From assembly GCA_040285745.1 (NCBI GenBank), contig JAUFOR010000004.1, positions 682,001 to 746,000 of the forward strand: 64,000 nt of DNA, written 5' to 3'. The translations under genes were made by a program, and so were the position numbers. The DNA comes from Barthelona sp. PCE. Taxonomy: Eukaryota > Metamonada: BaSk clade. The notes beneath the pieces were generated by a model, which was not told the DNA's origin, made no database searches, and saw only the letters and a list, made by a program, of their open reading frames with translations. Positions 10,192 through 19,549 of the stretch are shown piece after piece (the stretch's first letter is position 1; each line of letters begins with the position of its first letter).

Positions 10192-11541
10192 TTACTCCAC
10201 ATGCTCGCTCAAAGTATGGCTAGCCCAGTCAACCATAGTTTCCATTCTCTTTCCACAAATTACACATTCCCATTCATGTTCATCGAGTTTGTGTGGTGGT
10301 TCAACAGTCTGACCGAAGTAAGCAAGCTGAAAATCACTGTTCAATACCACAGACTCAAAAAGTCCTCTACAAAAATCACTGTAACCAGGATCTCCACAAA
10401 ACTTTTCTGATATTGGTCTCCATCTCTTCATTTTCTTGCACAATCTGCCAAAGTATTGCAATTGTGCAACTGTTGCATCAAATTCTATATGGAAAGCATT
10501 CACCTTGCGAATGTGAATATGTGAGGCAGCTATAATTGAACTAATATAATTCCTAGGTTTTCCACTCTTTCTTAGAAACCGAATAAGTGTTTTTTCACTG
10601 AAAAGCAATGGATTTTTTGACTGAGTTCCATTATCATTTGGTACAAAATCATAATTTTCATCATATTCAAATGAACACTGCGACAATGCTGTTTTGTAAG
10701 ACTGTGTGTTCGACAAATACCGCAAACGCTTGATAGATGATCCAAATGTCTTTGGTAGTGTAGTACTCTTAATTGAATCATGTGGGAACTTCAAGTCTGT
10801 CAACACTTCCAATCTTCGTCTCGTCATTTGATTCCACACACTGTTTGCCTTCTCCAATCCATCAAGCAGTGTGCTTAGTCTGTCGGACAATAAAAAATTA
10901 TCTTTGTAGCGGTTCATTTGAATCATAAGCTGCACTAGATGATTTGTTTGCTCTCTAACAAGCGCAGTCTGTTCATCCGTCAGCTCTACCAGTGTCCTTT
11001 CATGTCCTGGAAACGTAATCGTGCCAACCTCATCTTGCGTAATTCTTTCCATATCCTCTCGAATTTCATCGAAATTGATCAGGCTGTACCTCTGGTCCTC
11101 CTCTGTTGGCTTGTCTTCAACAGGGACGAACTCTTCGTCTGAGGATTCTTCATCTGTTGAGGGAATTTCACCAATAATCATCATTGACTCCTCTTCGTTT
11201 TGAATAAAGTTCATTTGTGTCTTTTCATCTTCTTCATCACTGTCTGATATCTCACCCTCGGCACCCCACTGCTCTTCTTCATCTTCAACTTCCGTATACA
11301 CACCATCCGACTCTGATTCGTACAAATAATCTGGATCTGGATCATATCCCTCCAACAGATCTTCAACTGCAGTCGATCCTTCATCTAAAAGGGCACCGTA
11401 AAGCTTACTTAATAAGTCTGGTTTGTCTGTGAGAATACCAGCAACAACTTTAGCAAGATCATTCTTTGAGTTCTCGTTGTTGAAGTACTCTCTGACCTTT
11501 TCTTTCTCGATATGTCCCGGTTGAGTCTCTTGATCACTCAT
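10192..11541 (-). CDS. GON4L-like protein with C-terminal C2H2 zinc finger
   Basis: Protein of 449 residues. Residues ~50-165 are strongly acidic (runs of Glu/Asp/Ser). A central segment reading LTDEQTALVREQTNHLVQLM resembles the conserved helical block of GON4L-type nuclear regulators, and the region after it (FLRKSGKPRNYISSIIAASH and following) is well ordered. The last 25 residues hold a C2H2 finger: CVIC, 12 residues, then H-x4-H. Together this suggests a nuclear transcription or chromatin factor. The frame is open 19 codons upstream only from a TTG; the ATG at 11541 (MSDQETQ) is the first methionine and is chosen. The stop region lacks an obvious TAAA. The family call is tentative; the zinc finger is seen directly. 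Confidence 0.6.
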   Translation of the reverse strand: MSDQETQPGHIEKEKVREYFNNENSKNDLAKVVAGILTDKPDLLSKLYGALLDEGSTAVEDLLEGYDPDPDYLYESESDGVYTEVEDEEEQWGAEGEISDSDEEDEKTQMNFIQNEEESMMIIGEIPSTDEESSDEEFVPVEDKPTEEDQRYSLINFDEIREDMERITQDEVGTITFPGHERTLVELTDEQTALVREQTNHLVQLMIQMNRYKDNFLLSDRLSTLLDGLEKANSVWNQMTRRRLEVLTDLKFPHDSIKSTTLPKTFGSSIKRLRYLSNTQSYKTALSQCSFEYDENYDFVPNDNGTQSKNPLLFSEKTLIRFLRKSGKPRNYISSIIAASHIHIRKVNAFHIEFDATVAQLQYFGRLCKKMKRWRPISEKFCGDPGYSDFCRGLFESVVLNSDFQLAYFGQTVEPPHKLDEHEWECVICGKRMETMVDWASHTLSEHVE

Positions 11542-11844
11542 ATAAAATGCCCATTCACTGTAAAACTGACATGAATTGAATGAATAATGTGAAAACAAAT
11601 TTTCACAAACTTGCTACCTATATATTTGCCATTCTTAAATTGGAATGATATCTTTAAAGACCATGCTATGAACAAAGTGTCATATTTAGTTGAAAATGGA
11701 AGTGCCGGTGGAAAATATGTAGTACTAGCTTCGAATTTCTCCTTTTATAATGCAGAAAAGTGGGAAATATGTTTCATACATCAATAATACAAGACCGAAA
11801 TATTAAATACAACTGAATGCCTATTCATACTTCTTTTTCCACAC
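11542..11844. other. Divergent intergenic region, ~300 bp, with one 39-codon frame
   Basis: AT-rich spacer between the start codons of the GON4L-like gene (minus) and the WD-repeat gene (plus), so it must hold both promoters. It contains a plus-strand ATG frame at 11668-11787 (39 residues, beginning MNKVSYLVENGSAGG). Its composition is protein-like but it is too short to call. No RNA gene or repeat was seen. Confidence 0.35.
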
Positions 11845-13884
11845 ATGCGCATTTCTACAGAGCTATTTCCACTCTATAGACCACAAACGGTCGTCGGCAC
11901 AACGTACGACGAGATATCAGGGCGGTTATTTACTCTTTCACAAGAGGGATTTATAAACGTGTATCTTCCAAGGGATAACTGGATGAAACTCACAACAATG
12001 GCACTCGTACACCCCTCGGCATACTCAGCCATACACTGCATGTTGGTTGAGGATGAACTAAGACTATTTGTTTCCTCATTAGATGGCAACATATACGAAA
12101 TTGATCTTCTCACGGGCCGCACAAAGCACACAACGGTATCACACTCAGAGGCAGTGTGGTGTCTTCACTCATTCGGCAACATTTTAGTTGCTGGTTGTGA
12201 AGATGGAAAGGTACATTGTTTTGATATTGTTCCCGATGTCCTATCTTTACAGCACACATGCACCATCATCTTGAACTCCCGTATCTTGACGGTTAACTCT
12301 ATGCTATTTGATCGCAGAACTTTCATCATGATTGGATCTTCTGATGGTCATGTTACCCTCTTCAATTATGAGAAAAAGTCCAAGTTTGCATCATTTTCTG
12401 TTGGGCGCTTTGCAATCCTCAGTATATTGGGGGTTGGATTGCACTCTATTTGTTGCTCGGATGCTGGTGGTTTTGTCAAGTTTATTGATGTTCATAATAC
12501 TGTTGTTTTCAAGGAATTTCGTCCGGTTAAGGGCCCTGTTTTCAAGCTACACTTCGATGAGAGCTCCAATGCTCTTTATTGTGCTCAAAGTGATGGTTTC
12601 GTCACAAAATACCTCCAACGTGACAGTGATTGGGTATGTTCGAAAGCCAAGAGAATGCAGCCTTCAGAGCTGAGGACAATAAGTGTCGTCGACGATAGCA
12701 TCTGCGCTATCAGTAACGTCGGTCGCATCATGATTGTAGACATGGAACACTTTGATGAATCACTTATTCTTCCCCGTCCTATAACAATCAATGATGATCG
12801 ACTTCAATTCTGCGATGACTGCAAATTTTCCTTCATCAAAGACAACAGAGTTGTTGTGGGTAAGGAAAAAGAAATGTTCGGTATGCTTCAACTCTCACAA
12901 ATCCCGCATATCGCCAAGCTTAATCCCAGCGGTACTCTGCTGTTCATCGGTAGCGCGTCCAAGAACTGGCTGTTCAAAGTGCGCGGTAACCCCTTCCAGT
13001 TTGAGCCCATCACTCTGTCTGGTGCTCTCAGTTCAGGTTGCGTTGATTTCGAATGGATCGACAACACACGCCTGTGTCTGGCATCAGTTACCCGAAAAGT
13101 TGTTATTGTTGACATACAGAGCGAGACGGAGATTGCATTTGGTTTGTTAAAACCAATACACGCTGCACGAATCATACATATCAACGCAAACAAACGTATT
13201 GTCCTGACAGTTGATGAAAACAGGGGTTATAACCTCACAAACATCCAGACAGGCGCTATTATGCATAGTGGTACGTTCTCAGATCACGTTACGTCTTCTC
13301 TGTTGAGTGACGACTATTTCTATGTTCTTCTAAATAATTTTTCTATCTTACAGTACACAATTAAGCATTTTACAATTATGCAATCGCATAACATCAGTGA
13401 TATTGTTCCGTTGATCAAATCTCGGGTCAGAAACGCAGTGCAAGGTGGTTTGTTCTTACGTGAGTTCGAAGACATTGATGAGCAAACTGAAGAAGAGGTA
13501 AAGAAGCTTGTTGTTTTCTGTGGAGAGTGTCTTATTGTAGTACATCCTCGTGACATGGAGAACGTGTCACTTGAACAGTTGGATGATGAGTTAGAGACCG
13601 AGAAAAAAATCCAAACCACAAAGTATAGAGAAAGATTAGTGTTTACTCATATGAAGAGAATGATGAAGGAGTCTGCATTATCTGCACTTGATCGAGTTAA
13701 ATTAACGAATATTGTTGATCAAAATCAAGAATTAAGGGTTACAATTGGTCGTTTTGAAATTATGGCGACTAATTCTAGTGTTTTACAATTCATCAACGAA
13801 GAGAACATGCTGTATCAAATTGATTGGAACCGCGTTCTTTCCAATAGTGCTCCTCCCATCTACAAACATAAATTCGGTGAATAA
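11845..13884 (+). CDS. WD-repeat beta-propeller protein with helical tail
   Basis: Protein of 679 residues. The first ~560 are a chain of WD40-like blades (for example LEDELRLFVSSLDGNIYEIDLLTGRT, here read as DGNIYEIDLLTG, and AGCEDGKVHCFDIV), probably one or two propellers. From ~570 a charged helical segment (LDDELETEKKIQTTKY and RLVFTHMKRMMKESALSAL) follows. This order is common among axonemal and scaffold proteins, but I cannot assign a subfamily. The start is an ATG; the stop TAA lies in TAAAAATC, so a TAAA signal overlaps it. It converges on TRAPPC1 with only 3 bp between the two coding ends. Confidence 0.75.
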   Translation: MRISTELFPLYRPQTVVGTTYDEISGRLFTLSQEGFINVYLPRDNWMKLTTMALVHPSAYSAIHCMLVEDELRLFVSSLDGNIYEIDLLTGRTKHTTVSHSEAVWCLHSFGNILVAGCEDGKVHCFDIVPDVLSLQHTCTIILNSRILTVNSMLFDRRTFIMIGSSDGHVTLFNYEKKSKFASFSVGRFAILSILGVGLHSICCSDAGGFVKFIDVHNTVVFKEFRPVKGPVFKLHFDESSNALYCAQSDGFVTKYLQRDSDWVCSKAKRMQPSELRTISVVDDSICAISNVGRIMIVDMEHFDESLILPRPITINDDRLQFCDDCKFSFIKDNRVVVGKEKEMFGMLQLSQIPHIAKLNPSGTLLFIGSASKNWLFKVRGNPFQFEPITLSGALSSGCVDFEWIDNTRLCLASVTRKVVIVDIQSETEIAFGLLKPIHAARIIHINANKRIVLTVDENRGYNLTNIQTGAIMHSGTFSDHVTSSLLSDDYFYVLLNNFSILQYTIKHFTIMQSHNISDIVPLIKSRVRNAVQGGLFLREFEDIDEQTEEEVKKLVVFCGECLIVVHPRDMENVSLEQLDDELETEKKIQTTKYRERLVFTHMKRMMKESALSALDRVKLTNIVDQNQELRVTIGRFEIMATNSSVLQFINEENMLYQIDWNRVLSNSAPPIYKHKFGE

Positions 13885-13887
13885 AAA

Positions 13888-14313
13888 TCAAGTCTTTCCT
13901 AATACAATGCTCGGGAACTCATCCCTAACGTAGTTAAAAAACAATCCTGTCTCAATACAATCAAGATTTGAGTTAAGTTCATACATGGGGTTCAGAACAA
14001 CGTTTGGTACAAACTGTTCCTTGTACAAGGTGACTAAGTGGTCATACACATCAACAACATCAACTTTTGTAATACAAACGAAACGATATCCAGTTAATGT
14101 CTGAAAATAATGCAAGGCGAAATTGTTTGTCTTGATTGAGCGTGCGATCTGCCCCTCAAATGGAGCTAGAGAGGAAATAAAATCCCGAATAACAAAGAGA
14201 AAACCATAAATGTTATCCTTCTCATGATCTATGTTCTTGTGCACAAGCCCCTCATCCCAGTCTATGTGCAGAAGGCATTGTGCCTTTCTATTGAATACAA
14301 AAAAGCTCTCCAT
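13888..14313 (-). CDS. TRAPPC1: TRAPP complex subunit TRAPPC1/Bet5 (longin fold)
   Basis: A 141-residue protein that follows the TRAPPC1/Bet5 family over its whole length (human about 145 residues). Diagnostic segments are the N-terminal FFVFNRKAQCLLHIDW, the central YGFLFVIRDFISSLAP and the following ALHYFQTLTGYRFVCIT, then a helix with YDHLVTLYKEQFVPNVVLNP. TRAPPC1 is a longin-fold core subunit of the TRAPP complex, the tether and exchange factor for Rab1/Ypt1 at ER-Golgi membranes. The start is an ATG. Coding ends 3 bp from the convergent WD-repeat gene, so the two transcripts probably overlap in antisense. Confidence 0.9.
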   Translation of the reverse strand: MESFFVFNRKAQCLLHIDWDEGLVHKNIDHEKDNIYGFLFVIRDFISSLAPFEGQIARSIKTNNFALHYFQTLTGYRFVCITKVDVVDVYDHLVTLYKEQFVPNVVLNPMYELNSNLDCIETGLFFNYVRDEFPSIVLGKT

Positions 14314-14362
14314 TTAAATAATGCGGATACAAAAATATACAAGGTTCAATTTACTAAAACGA

Positions 14363-14866
14363 CTAATTAGAATGATTTGGAGACTGCCAGTGCTTTCTAT
14401 TATCTGTTATCACTTCACAAAATGCAATCTTTAATGGTTTTTCTGATTCATTCACAGAATGATGATACATCAGGTCAGATGTGCTTCTTTTCTTTCCACT
14501 AATGAATTTCGACTTAACAAACCGATAAATATCATGCTCTTTCCTCAAATTTGGTCCATGCTGTACATCTACAACTTTAGCTTGATTTGCACGTGGTATA
14601 GGGCAACGTAATAGCGGAGAGTCCTTCGGCCTTATGCCTATAACTGTATTACGCTCTGAATGGTTAACCGGTGCTGAAAATGCACGATTTTGTCTAATAC
14701 CTGAATCGTACGAAGAGCTCTCGTAACCCTCTGAGATTGCTGTTGTCACTGGTGTGAACAATAATGCTGAATGTGCTGTTGGTGATTGCAAAATTAATAC
14801 ACTGCTTAAATCTGGACTATTTATGCTCTTTGACGGTATTTCTGGAGAATCATTGATTGCAAACAT
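14363..14866 (-). CDS. Hypothetical disordered protein
   Basis: A 167-residue frame without a recognised domain. It is rich in Ser, Pro, Asn and charged residues and is probably disordered; a more ordered part may be KEHDIYRFVKSKFISGKK near residue 110. The frame extends seven codons upstream from a GTG, but the first ATG is at 14866. It lies 49 bp upstream of TRAPPC1 on the same strand, in the compact spacing typical of this window. Real expression is plausible given length and spacing, but there is no family support. Confidence 0.5.
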   Translation of the reverse strand: MFAINDSPEIPSKSINSPDLSSVLILQSPTAHSALLFTPVTTAISEGYESSSYDSGIRQNRAFSAPVNHSERNTVIGIRPKDSPLLRCPIPRANQAKVVDVQHGPNLRKEHDIYRFVKSKFISGKKRSTSDLMYHHSVNESEKPLKIAFCEVITDNRKHWQSPNHSN

Positions 14867-15104
14867 TGCCCTAAACTTATAATACACTAAAATTCATGAG
14901 TAGTAAAGAGTTTGAAATGTGGTAATAAGGTTTGAAAAAAGTGAATCCTTTCTGGGCTGCAGGTAGATCTTATATGATAGGTTATATCGTGCAACGTGGA
15001 TAACTTTTAGAATGTACCTCTGAGAGAATGTTCAAATATTTTTATCCCATATAAGGCATTTTGAAGCCTTTTATTTATTTTTGGGGGAAGTAAGCGGACA
15101 CTGA

Positions 15105-18100
15105 ATGACAGAAAATCCGCCAAAAACACCTAAATTTGCATCAACAATCAAAGTTGATAAATTATCTCGACTTCTAACACCACTTCTGGACACACCGTCC
15201 CTTCAGGAGACATCATCCGAAGTAGTGCAGAGCATCAAGGTCAAATCTAATGCAACAGAAAGTAGAATGGAAAAATTAGCAAGACGATTAGATTCGCTTT
15301 CGAATCACACATTAAAACTTCAAGCAGAGAGGGATCAGTTCAAGATTCGCTTCCAGGCACTCACAACGTCAATCGAATCAGCCCTATACCAGCGAGATGA
15401 AGCTGTCCAAAAGCTTCTCGAGAGTCAAACAAAATACACAGAAAGCAATACTACCCTCACTGTTTTAAAGGAGCGTTTCGACGATTTGCAGACAAAGTAT
15501 CGTGAGGAGATGCAGCTAAACCATGTCAACAACTTAAAGCATGAAGAAAAACTTTCACGTCTGGAATCAAAAAATGAAATGCTACAGAACTCCAATACAG
15601 AGCTTATGATGCTCGTGGAGACTGGAGAGACCATCGCAGAGCAGCTGGACGAGATGGAGGTTGAGCTGAAAGCTCAAAAAAAACAATGTGAAGAGCATGT
15701 AATGACAATATCAATGGCTGAAGTTGATATTCAATCCAATTTAGACTTCCGCGTTGAGCTCAGTGAGCAACATGAGCAATTGTTGATGGATTATGAAAAT
15801 GCATTAAGCAGAATACGTACATTAGAGCCTCTGCAGGATATGTACGATGAACTTTTACAAGAGAGGGAAGACATATTCGATGAAAACGTTGAGTTAAGAG
15901 AAGAAACAAAGCGTGCTCGTGACTGCACTGTTGATCTCATGACGAAAATAGCAAGCCAGGAAGGAAGGATGCACGAGTTAGATGTGATGCAAAAAAAGAA
16001 TATGGAGTGTGAAGATGTTATTGAAGATATCACAGCTCAACTAGATGAAGCTGGTGTTTATGTTGAGAATCTGCGTGAGAACATCAAGGAAAGCGATGAG
16101 CTGAATGCAAAACAGGCTGAGAAGATCAAAGAACTCGAGAAAATGGTTGAAGATCAGAAATCTCTGATTGATAAGCAATCAAAGTTAATTAGCGATGGTA
16201 GGAAACGTGAAGAAGATCTTATTGTTTCGACAGAGCGTCTCCGTCTTGAGATTGATGATAAGCAGCAGAGTAACTATGAACTCGAAAGAAGATTATTGTT
16301 TGAGAAGGATGAAAAAGACACATTGCTCACAACAGTCACAAAGGTTTCTACCGAAAAGGGGAGCGTTGAGCAGGAGCTACAATCTTCAAAGGAAGAGAAT
16401 GAGAAATTGCTCTCATTATCATTGCAAAACACTGAATTAACCGCGCAACTAAATGCCAATATTAAGATTCTTGATATGATGCGTGATCAAAACGATGAGC
16501 TCCAGAAGGAGAACCATCAAAAGGACGGGTCTATAACAGCACTGACAAAGGACTGTGATCATGCACGAAAGGAGACAGAACAGCTCCGTACTCTGTTGGA
16601 AGACCAAGAGAATATCAATACTCAACTGATAACGATGATTGAGGCTAAGGAAGGTGTAAGAGATCAGTCTGGCGAAGTCCTTGATCTGAAGCACCAACTG
16701 CTTGAGAGTCAGCAGAAGTGGTCACAGGAACGTGAACTGTTGAGCATGCAGTACTTGGATAGGGATACCGCCATGATAGCGGACATCTCTGCCAACGAGT
16801 TCACAAAAATCATCAAGGATCAAGATCATAAATTGAAGCAACTCAAGCGCAAGAGCCAATTGCAGGAAGTTAAATACCAGAAAGATGTTCAAATATTAAT
16901 GGAGAGTAAGGAAAAGCTTCTCAATAATGAGCGAAAGCTGAAGATTCTAATCACCAAACTCAAGAGGAAACTCGTCGCATACACGCAGGGTGCAGTTGAG
17001 CAAGAGAGGTTGAATAAGATCAAGGAGCTGGAACTTCGAGTCAAGCACGCAAATAAGCAGGTTGAAGAGGCGAAGGAAGAAGCTGATGGGGAGCGCGAAA
17101 AATGGAGCGATGAAAAGAAGTTATTAGGCCAGGCGATCGAGGATAAAGACAAGGCTATTGCATCCGTTAAACAACGCCTCGGTGAGAGCGACAGCAAGAA
17201 GCAAGTTGTTTTGAGCCAGTTACAAAAGGCAAGGAAAAGAATTCGTGAGCTGGATGGACAACTCTCTGATAAATCTTCTGTCGACGAAGAGCGCACCATG
17301 GCGCTTAAACATGATATTGAGGTGCTCACTAAGCATGTACAGGAGCTTAAGTTCGAAGTAGGTAACGGACACAAGGAGCTCAACAAGAAAACCGACGAAA
17401 TTACATCGTTAACACAGCAGTTAGAGATGATTCAGGCGCCAGAGCCTGTGATTGAGTACGTACAGCCTGACCTGTTCACTGCATCAGAAGGTGTATACGT
17501 GGCACTAAAAGAGATCGAGCCCGAACATCTATCACGTATTGTGAGCGTATTAGCCATTGGAAATCATGTTGACGGCCTATCGCATGACGAGGCACTGCAC
17601 TTCATAACGCTGTCTGTGATGCAAGTTGCTGTATTTTCACTTTACTCTCGTGTTGTGCCCAACCTTGGAGTGGGTCTGTCGAAGGTTATTAAAGTACTGC
17701 AACAGATCAACATGGGACAGGTAGCGACCCGCCTCACTGACTACGTCAACATTTACGGAAGCACACCGTTCTTCAAAGAATATGTTTCAGCTGAGAAGGA
17801 AATATTCGATCACGTAGTTGATCTGACCACACATGTTTGCAACTGTGGACAGCACGATTACATTCCCAACGTGTCTGTTGAGGAGAAAAGTGTGTCAGAG
17901 GGGCTGCAACAACTCTATGACTTGATCACCAGCCGCGTTGAGAAACTGGACGATGATATCGAGAGAATGACAAAGGATGTCAGTGAGATCAAGCACAGGA
18001 ATGCTACAGACGCCACACACGAAGAGAAGGCACAGAATTTGGAAATTGAGATTGTTAAATACAAGAGTAGGTTGGATACGATGGTTGCTTTCATTTCAGC

Positions 18101-18320
18101 GTTCTCAGAACAGTTACGTAATCTCATATCAGAGCATTCCAAGAGAGATGACACCAGTCAAGACGTTTTGGAGGGTCTTTCATCAATCATGACCACAATC
18201 CAACAGTTTAATATTGATGTTCTGAACAATGCAGAACCGGACACCCCAAGTAAGAGCAAGAGTAAGGTGGCTGAGAATGATGACTTCGATATGATGAGTG
18301 CATCAGTAGAACTTGAATGA
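15105..18320 (+). CDS. Large coiled-coil protein
   Basis: A 1071-residue protein. After a short basic N-terminus, residues ~45-800 are almost continuous heptad-type coiled coil (dense E, K, L, Q). Residues ~810-940 look globular (ALKEIEPEHLSRIVSVLAIG, and a CNCGQHDYIP turn), and a second shorter coiled coil and acidic tail follow. No kinesin motor or other enzyme is present, so it is structural. Such proteins in flagellates are often basal-body, axonemal or Golgi scaffolds; I cannot choose. The ATG follows a 200-bp spacer. The stop TGA is followed by GTAAAA, a TAAA-type signal. Confidence 0.75.
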   Translation: MTENPPKTPKFASTIKVDKLSRLLTPLLDTPSLQETSSEVVQSIKVKSNATESRMEKLARRLDSLSNHTLKLQAERDQFKIRFQALTTSIESALYQRDEAVQKLLESQTKYTESNTTLTVLKERFDDLQTKYREEMQLNHVNNLKHEEKLSRLESKNEMLQNSNTELMMLVETGETIAEQLDEMEVELKAQKKQCEEHVMTISMAEVDIQSNLDFRVELSEQHEQLLMDYENALSRIRTLEPLQDMYDELLQEREDIFDENVELREETKRARDCTVDLMTKIASQEGRMHELDVMQKKNMECEDVIEDITAQLDEAGVYVENLRENIKESDELNAKQAEKIKELEKMVEDQKSLIDKQSKLISDGRKREEDLIVSTERLRLEIDDKQQSNYELERRLLFEKDEKDTLLTTVTKVSTEKGSVEQELQSSKEENEKLLSLSLQNTELTAQLNANIKILDMMRDQNDELQKENHQKDGSITALTKDCDHARKETEQLRTLLEDQENINTQLITMIEAKEGVRDQSGEVLDLKHQLLESQQKWSQERELLSMQYLDRDTAMIADISANEFTKIIKDQDHKLKQLKRKSQLQEVKYQKDVQILMESKEKLLNNERKLKILITKLKRKLVAYTQGAVEQERLNKIKELELRVKHANKQVEEAKEEADGEREKWSDEKKLLGQAIEDKDKAIASVKQRLGESDSKKQVVLSQLQKARKRIRELDGQLSDKSSVDEERTMALKHDIEVLTKHVQELKFEVGNGHKELNKKTDEITSLTQQLEMIQAPEPVIEYVQPDLFTASEGVYVALKEIEPEHLSRIVSVLAIGNHVDGLSHDEALHFITLSVMQVAVFSLYSRVVPNLGVGLSKVIKVLQQINMGQVATRLTDYVNIYGSTPFFKEYVSAEKEIFDHVVDLTTHVCNCGQHDYIPNVSVEEKSVSEGLQQLYDLITSRVEKLDDDIERMTKDVSEIKHRNATDATHEEKAQNLEIEIVKYKSRLDTMVAFISAFSEQLRNLISEHSKRDDTSQDVLEGLSSIMTTIQQFNIDVLNNAEPDTPSKSKSKVAENDDFDMMSASVELE

Positions 18321-18642
18321 GTAAAATATAATTTTTTGTAGTTTTCTCTTTTTTAATTGATTTTTAATTTCTGTCGTGGTTTTGGGTGTGCAGCGATCTG
18401 CCCAACTTGATTTAGTGAAAAACAAAAAAAGAAGTGAGTACTAAACGCAGATTGTAATTTCAGTTGTAAGGATTGTCCCATTAATTATTTGATTCACAAC
18501 GAAAAATGCTTTCACAACTATATGGTTCTCACAAATGTGACTAAACAGGAACATTATGTCCACGCTAACAACCAAAAATATAAGAGCTGCTTCAAAAAAG
18601 TGCTTTTGCTTTTGTTTCTCCATTCAGTTATTGACGTATAAA

Positions 18643-19485
18643 ATGAACTCATCCGCTCTTCTTGACGGTGAATATTCCACGAAAAAGGACAAGCGCTTCA
18701 ACGTTTTCTTCAAGGTCAGCATTATTACATTAATAGTTGTTGTGTTGATCCTTCAGGTACTTGTACTCCGCAAACCCATCCCTGTCCCCGCTCCTGAGCG
18801 CCCCATCCCAATGTCTGATAAATACGGCCTCACCAATATCGTTGCTATGGAGCAGCTTCCTCACTTTGACAAATATAATGAAAACTTTGATGTTAGGGAT
18901 CTTAAGGGCAAAACTATTGCACTCCTCGCTGGACATGCTGCTGAAAACGCTGAAGTCCGTGTTCCTCTCAAATTTGGTCGTGATTCTGGTGCTAACCTTA
19001 TTGTTACCGCTCCTGGATGGATCGAACAGGTTATCATCTCTGACTGGGTCGTACCTGATCAGCTCCTTACTCCCGATATGTCATGCAAAGCCGTATTGAA
19101 GATGGTTGAGGACGATAAGATTGATGCTGTCCTCGTACCTGGTGGTCGTACCGACGCTCTTCGTACCAATCCTGACTGTATCGCTGTTGTTAAGAAGCAA
19201 TACGAAATGGGCAAGCTCGTCTCCACTCAGTGTGCCGGTGCTGGAATCCTTATTGATGCTGAAGTTCGCCAAGATATTCGTATGACTGGTTCCCCTGTCA
19301 TCAAGAAGGAGCTCTCCATGTATTTTGATACCTACGTTGATTGTTTACATGACGAAACTATTCCCTGTCATGAGAATGGTATCATTACTGATGAGAAGGT
19401 TCCCAACATCATCTTCTCAACTGACCCTCACTTCCAGTATCTCAGGCACTGGATGAACGCCGTCGCTGATTATATCACCAAGTAA
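18643..19485 (+). CDS. Membrane-anchored DJ-1/PfpI-family protein
   Basis: A 280-residue protein with a single N-terminal membrane helix (~24-42, VSIITLIVVVLILQVLVL) after a basic stretch, then a DJ-1/PfpI domain (~88-265). The nucleophile-elbow cysteine is Cys197 in VSTQCAGAGILIDA, and VLVPGG is the usual strand before it. Basic residues before the helix suggest a cytosolic N-terminus with the domain on the lumenal or outer side. DJ-1-type domains act as chaperones, glyoxalases/deglycases or amidotransferase relatives; the substrate is unknown here. An in-frame ATG at 18556 would add 29 residues; I prefer 18643 because it precedes the anchor directly. Codons are strongly biased to T- or C-ending forms, unlike neighbours. 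Confidence 0.85.
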   Translation: MNSSALLDGEYSTKKDKRFNVFFKVSIITLIVVVLILQVLVLRKPIPVPAPERPIPMSDKYGLTNIVAMEQLPHFDKYNENFDVRDLKGKTIALLAGHAAENAEVRVPLKFGRDSGANLIVTAPGWIEQVIISDWVVPDQLLTPDMSCKAVLKMVEDDKIDAVLVPGGRTDALRTNPDCIAVVKKQYEMGKLVSTQCAGAGILIDAEVRQDIRMTGSPVIKKELSMYFDTYVDCLHDETIPCHENGIITDEKVPNIIFSTDPHFQYLRHWMNAVADYITK

Positions 19486-19549
19486 TTGTGTTATTGACAT
19501 TTGTAGTAAAACTTTCTATTTCTTGTAACCTGATTTCTCACCTTTTTCA

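Noticed and set aside
18556-18642. 29-residue N-terminal extension of the DJ-1 protein
   Set aside because: In frame with an ATG, but Cys/Phe-rich and without a known role; the ATG at 18643 is nearer the membrane anchor. Not excluded.
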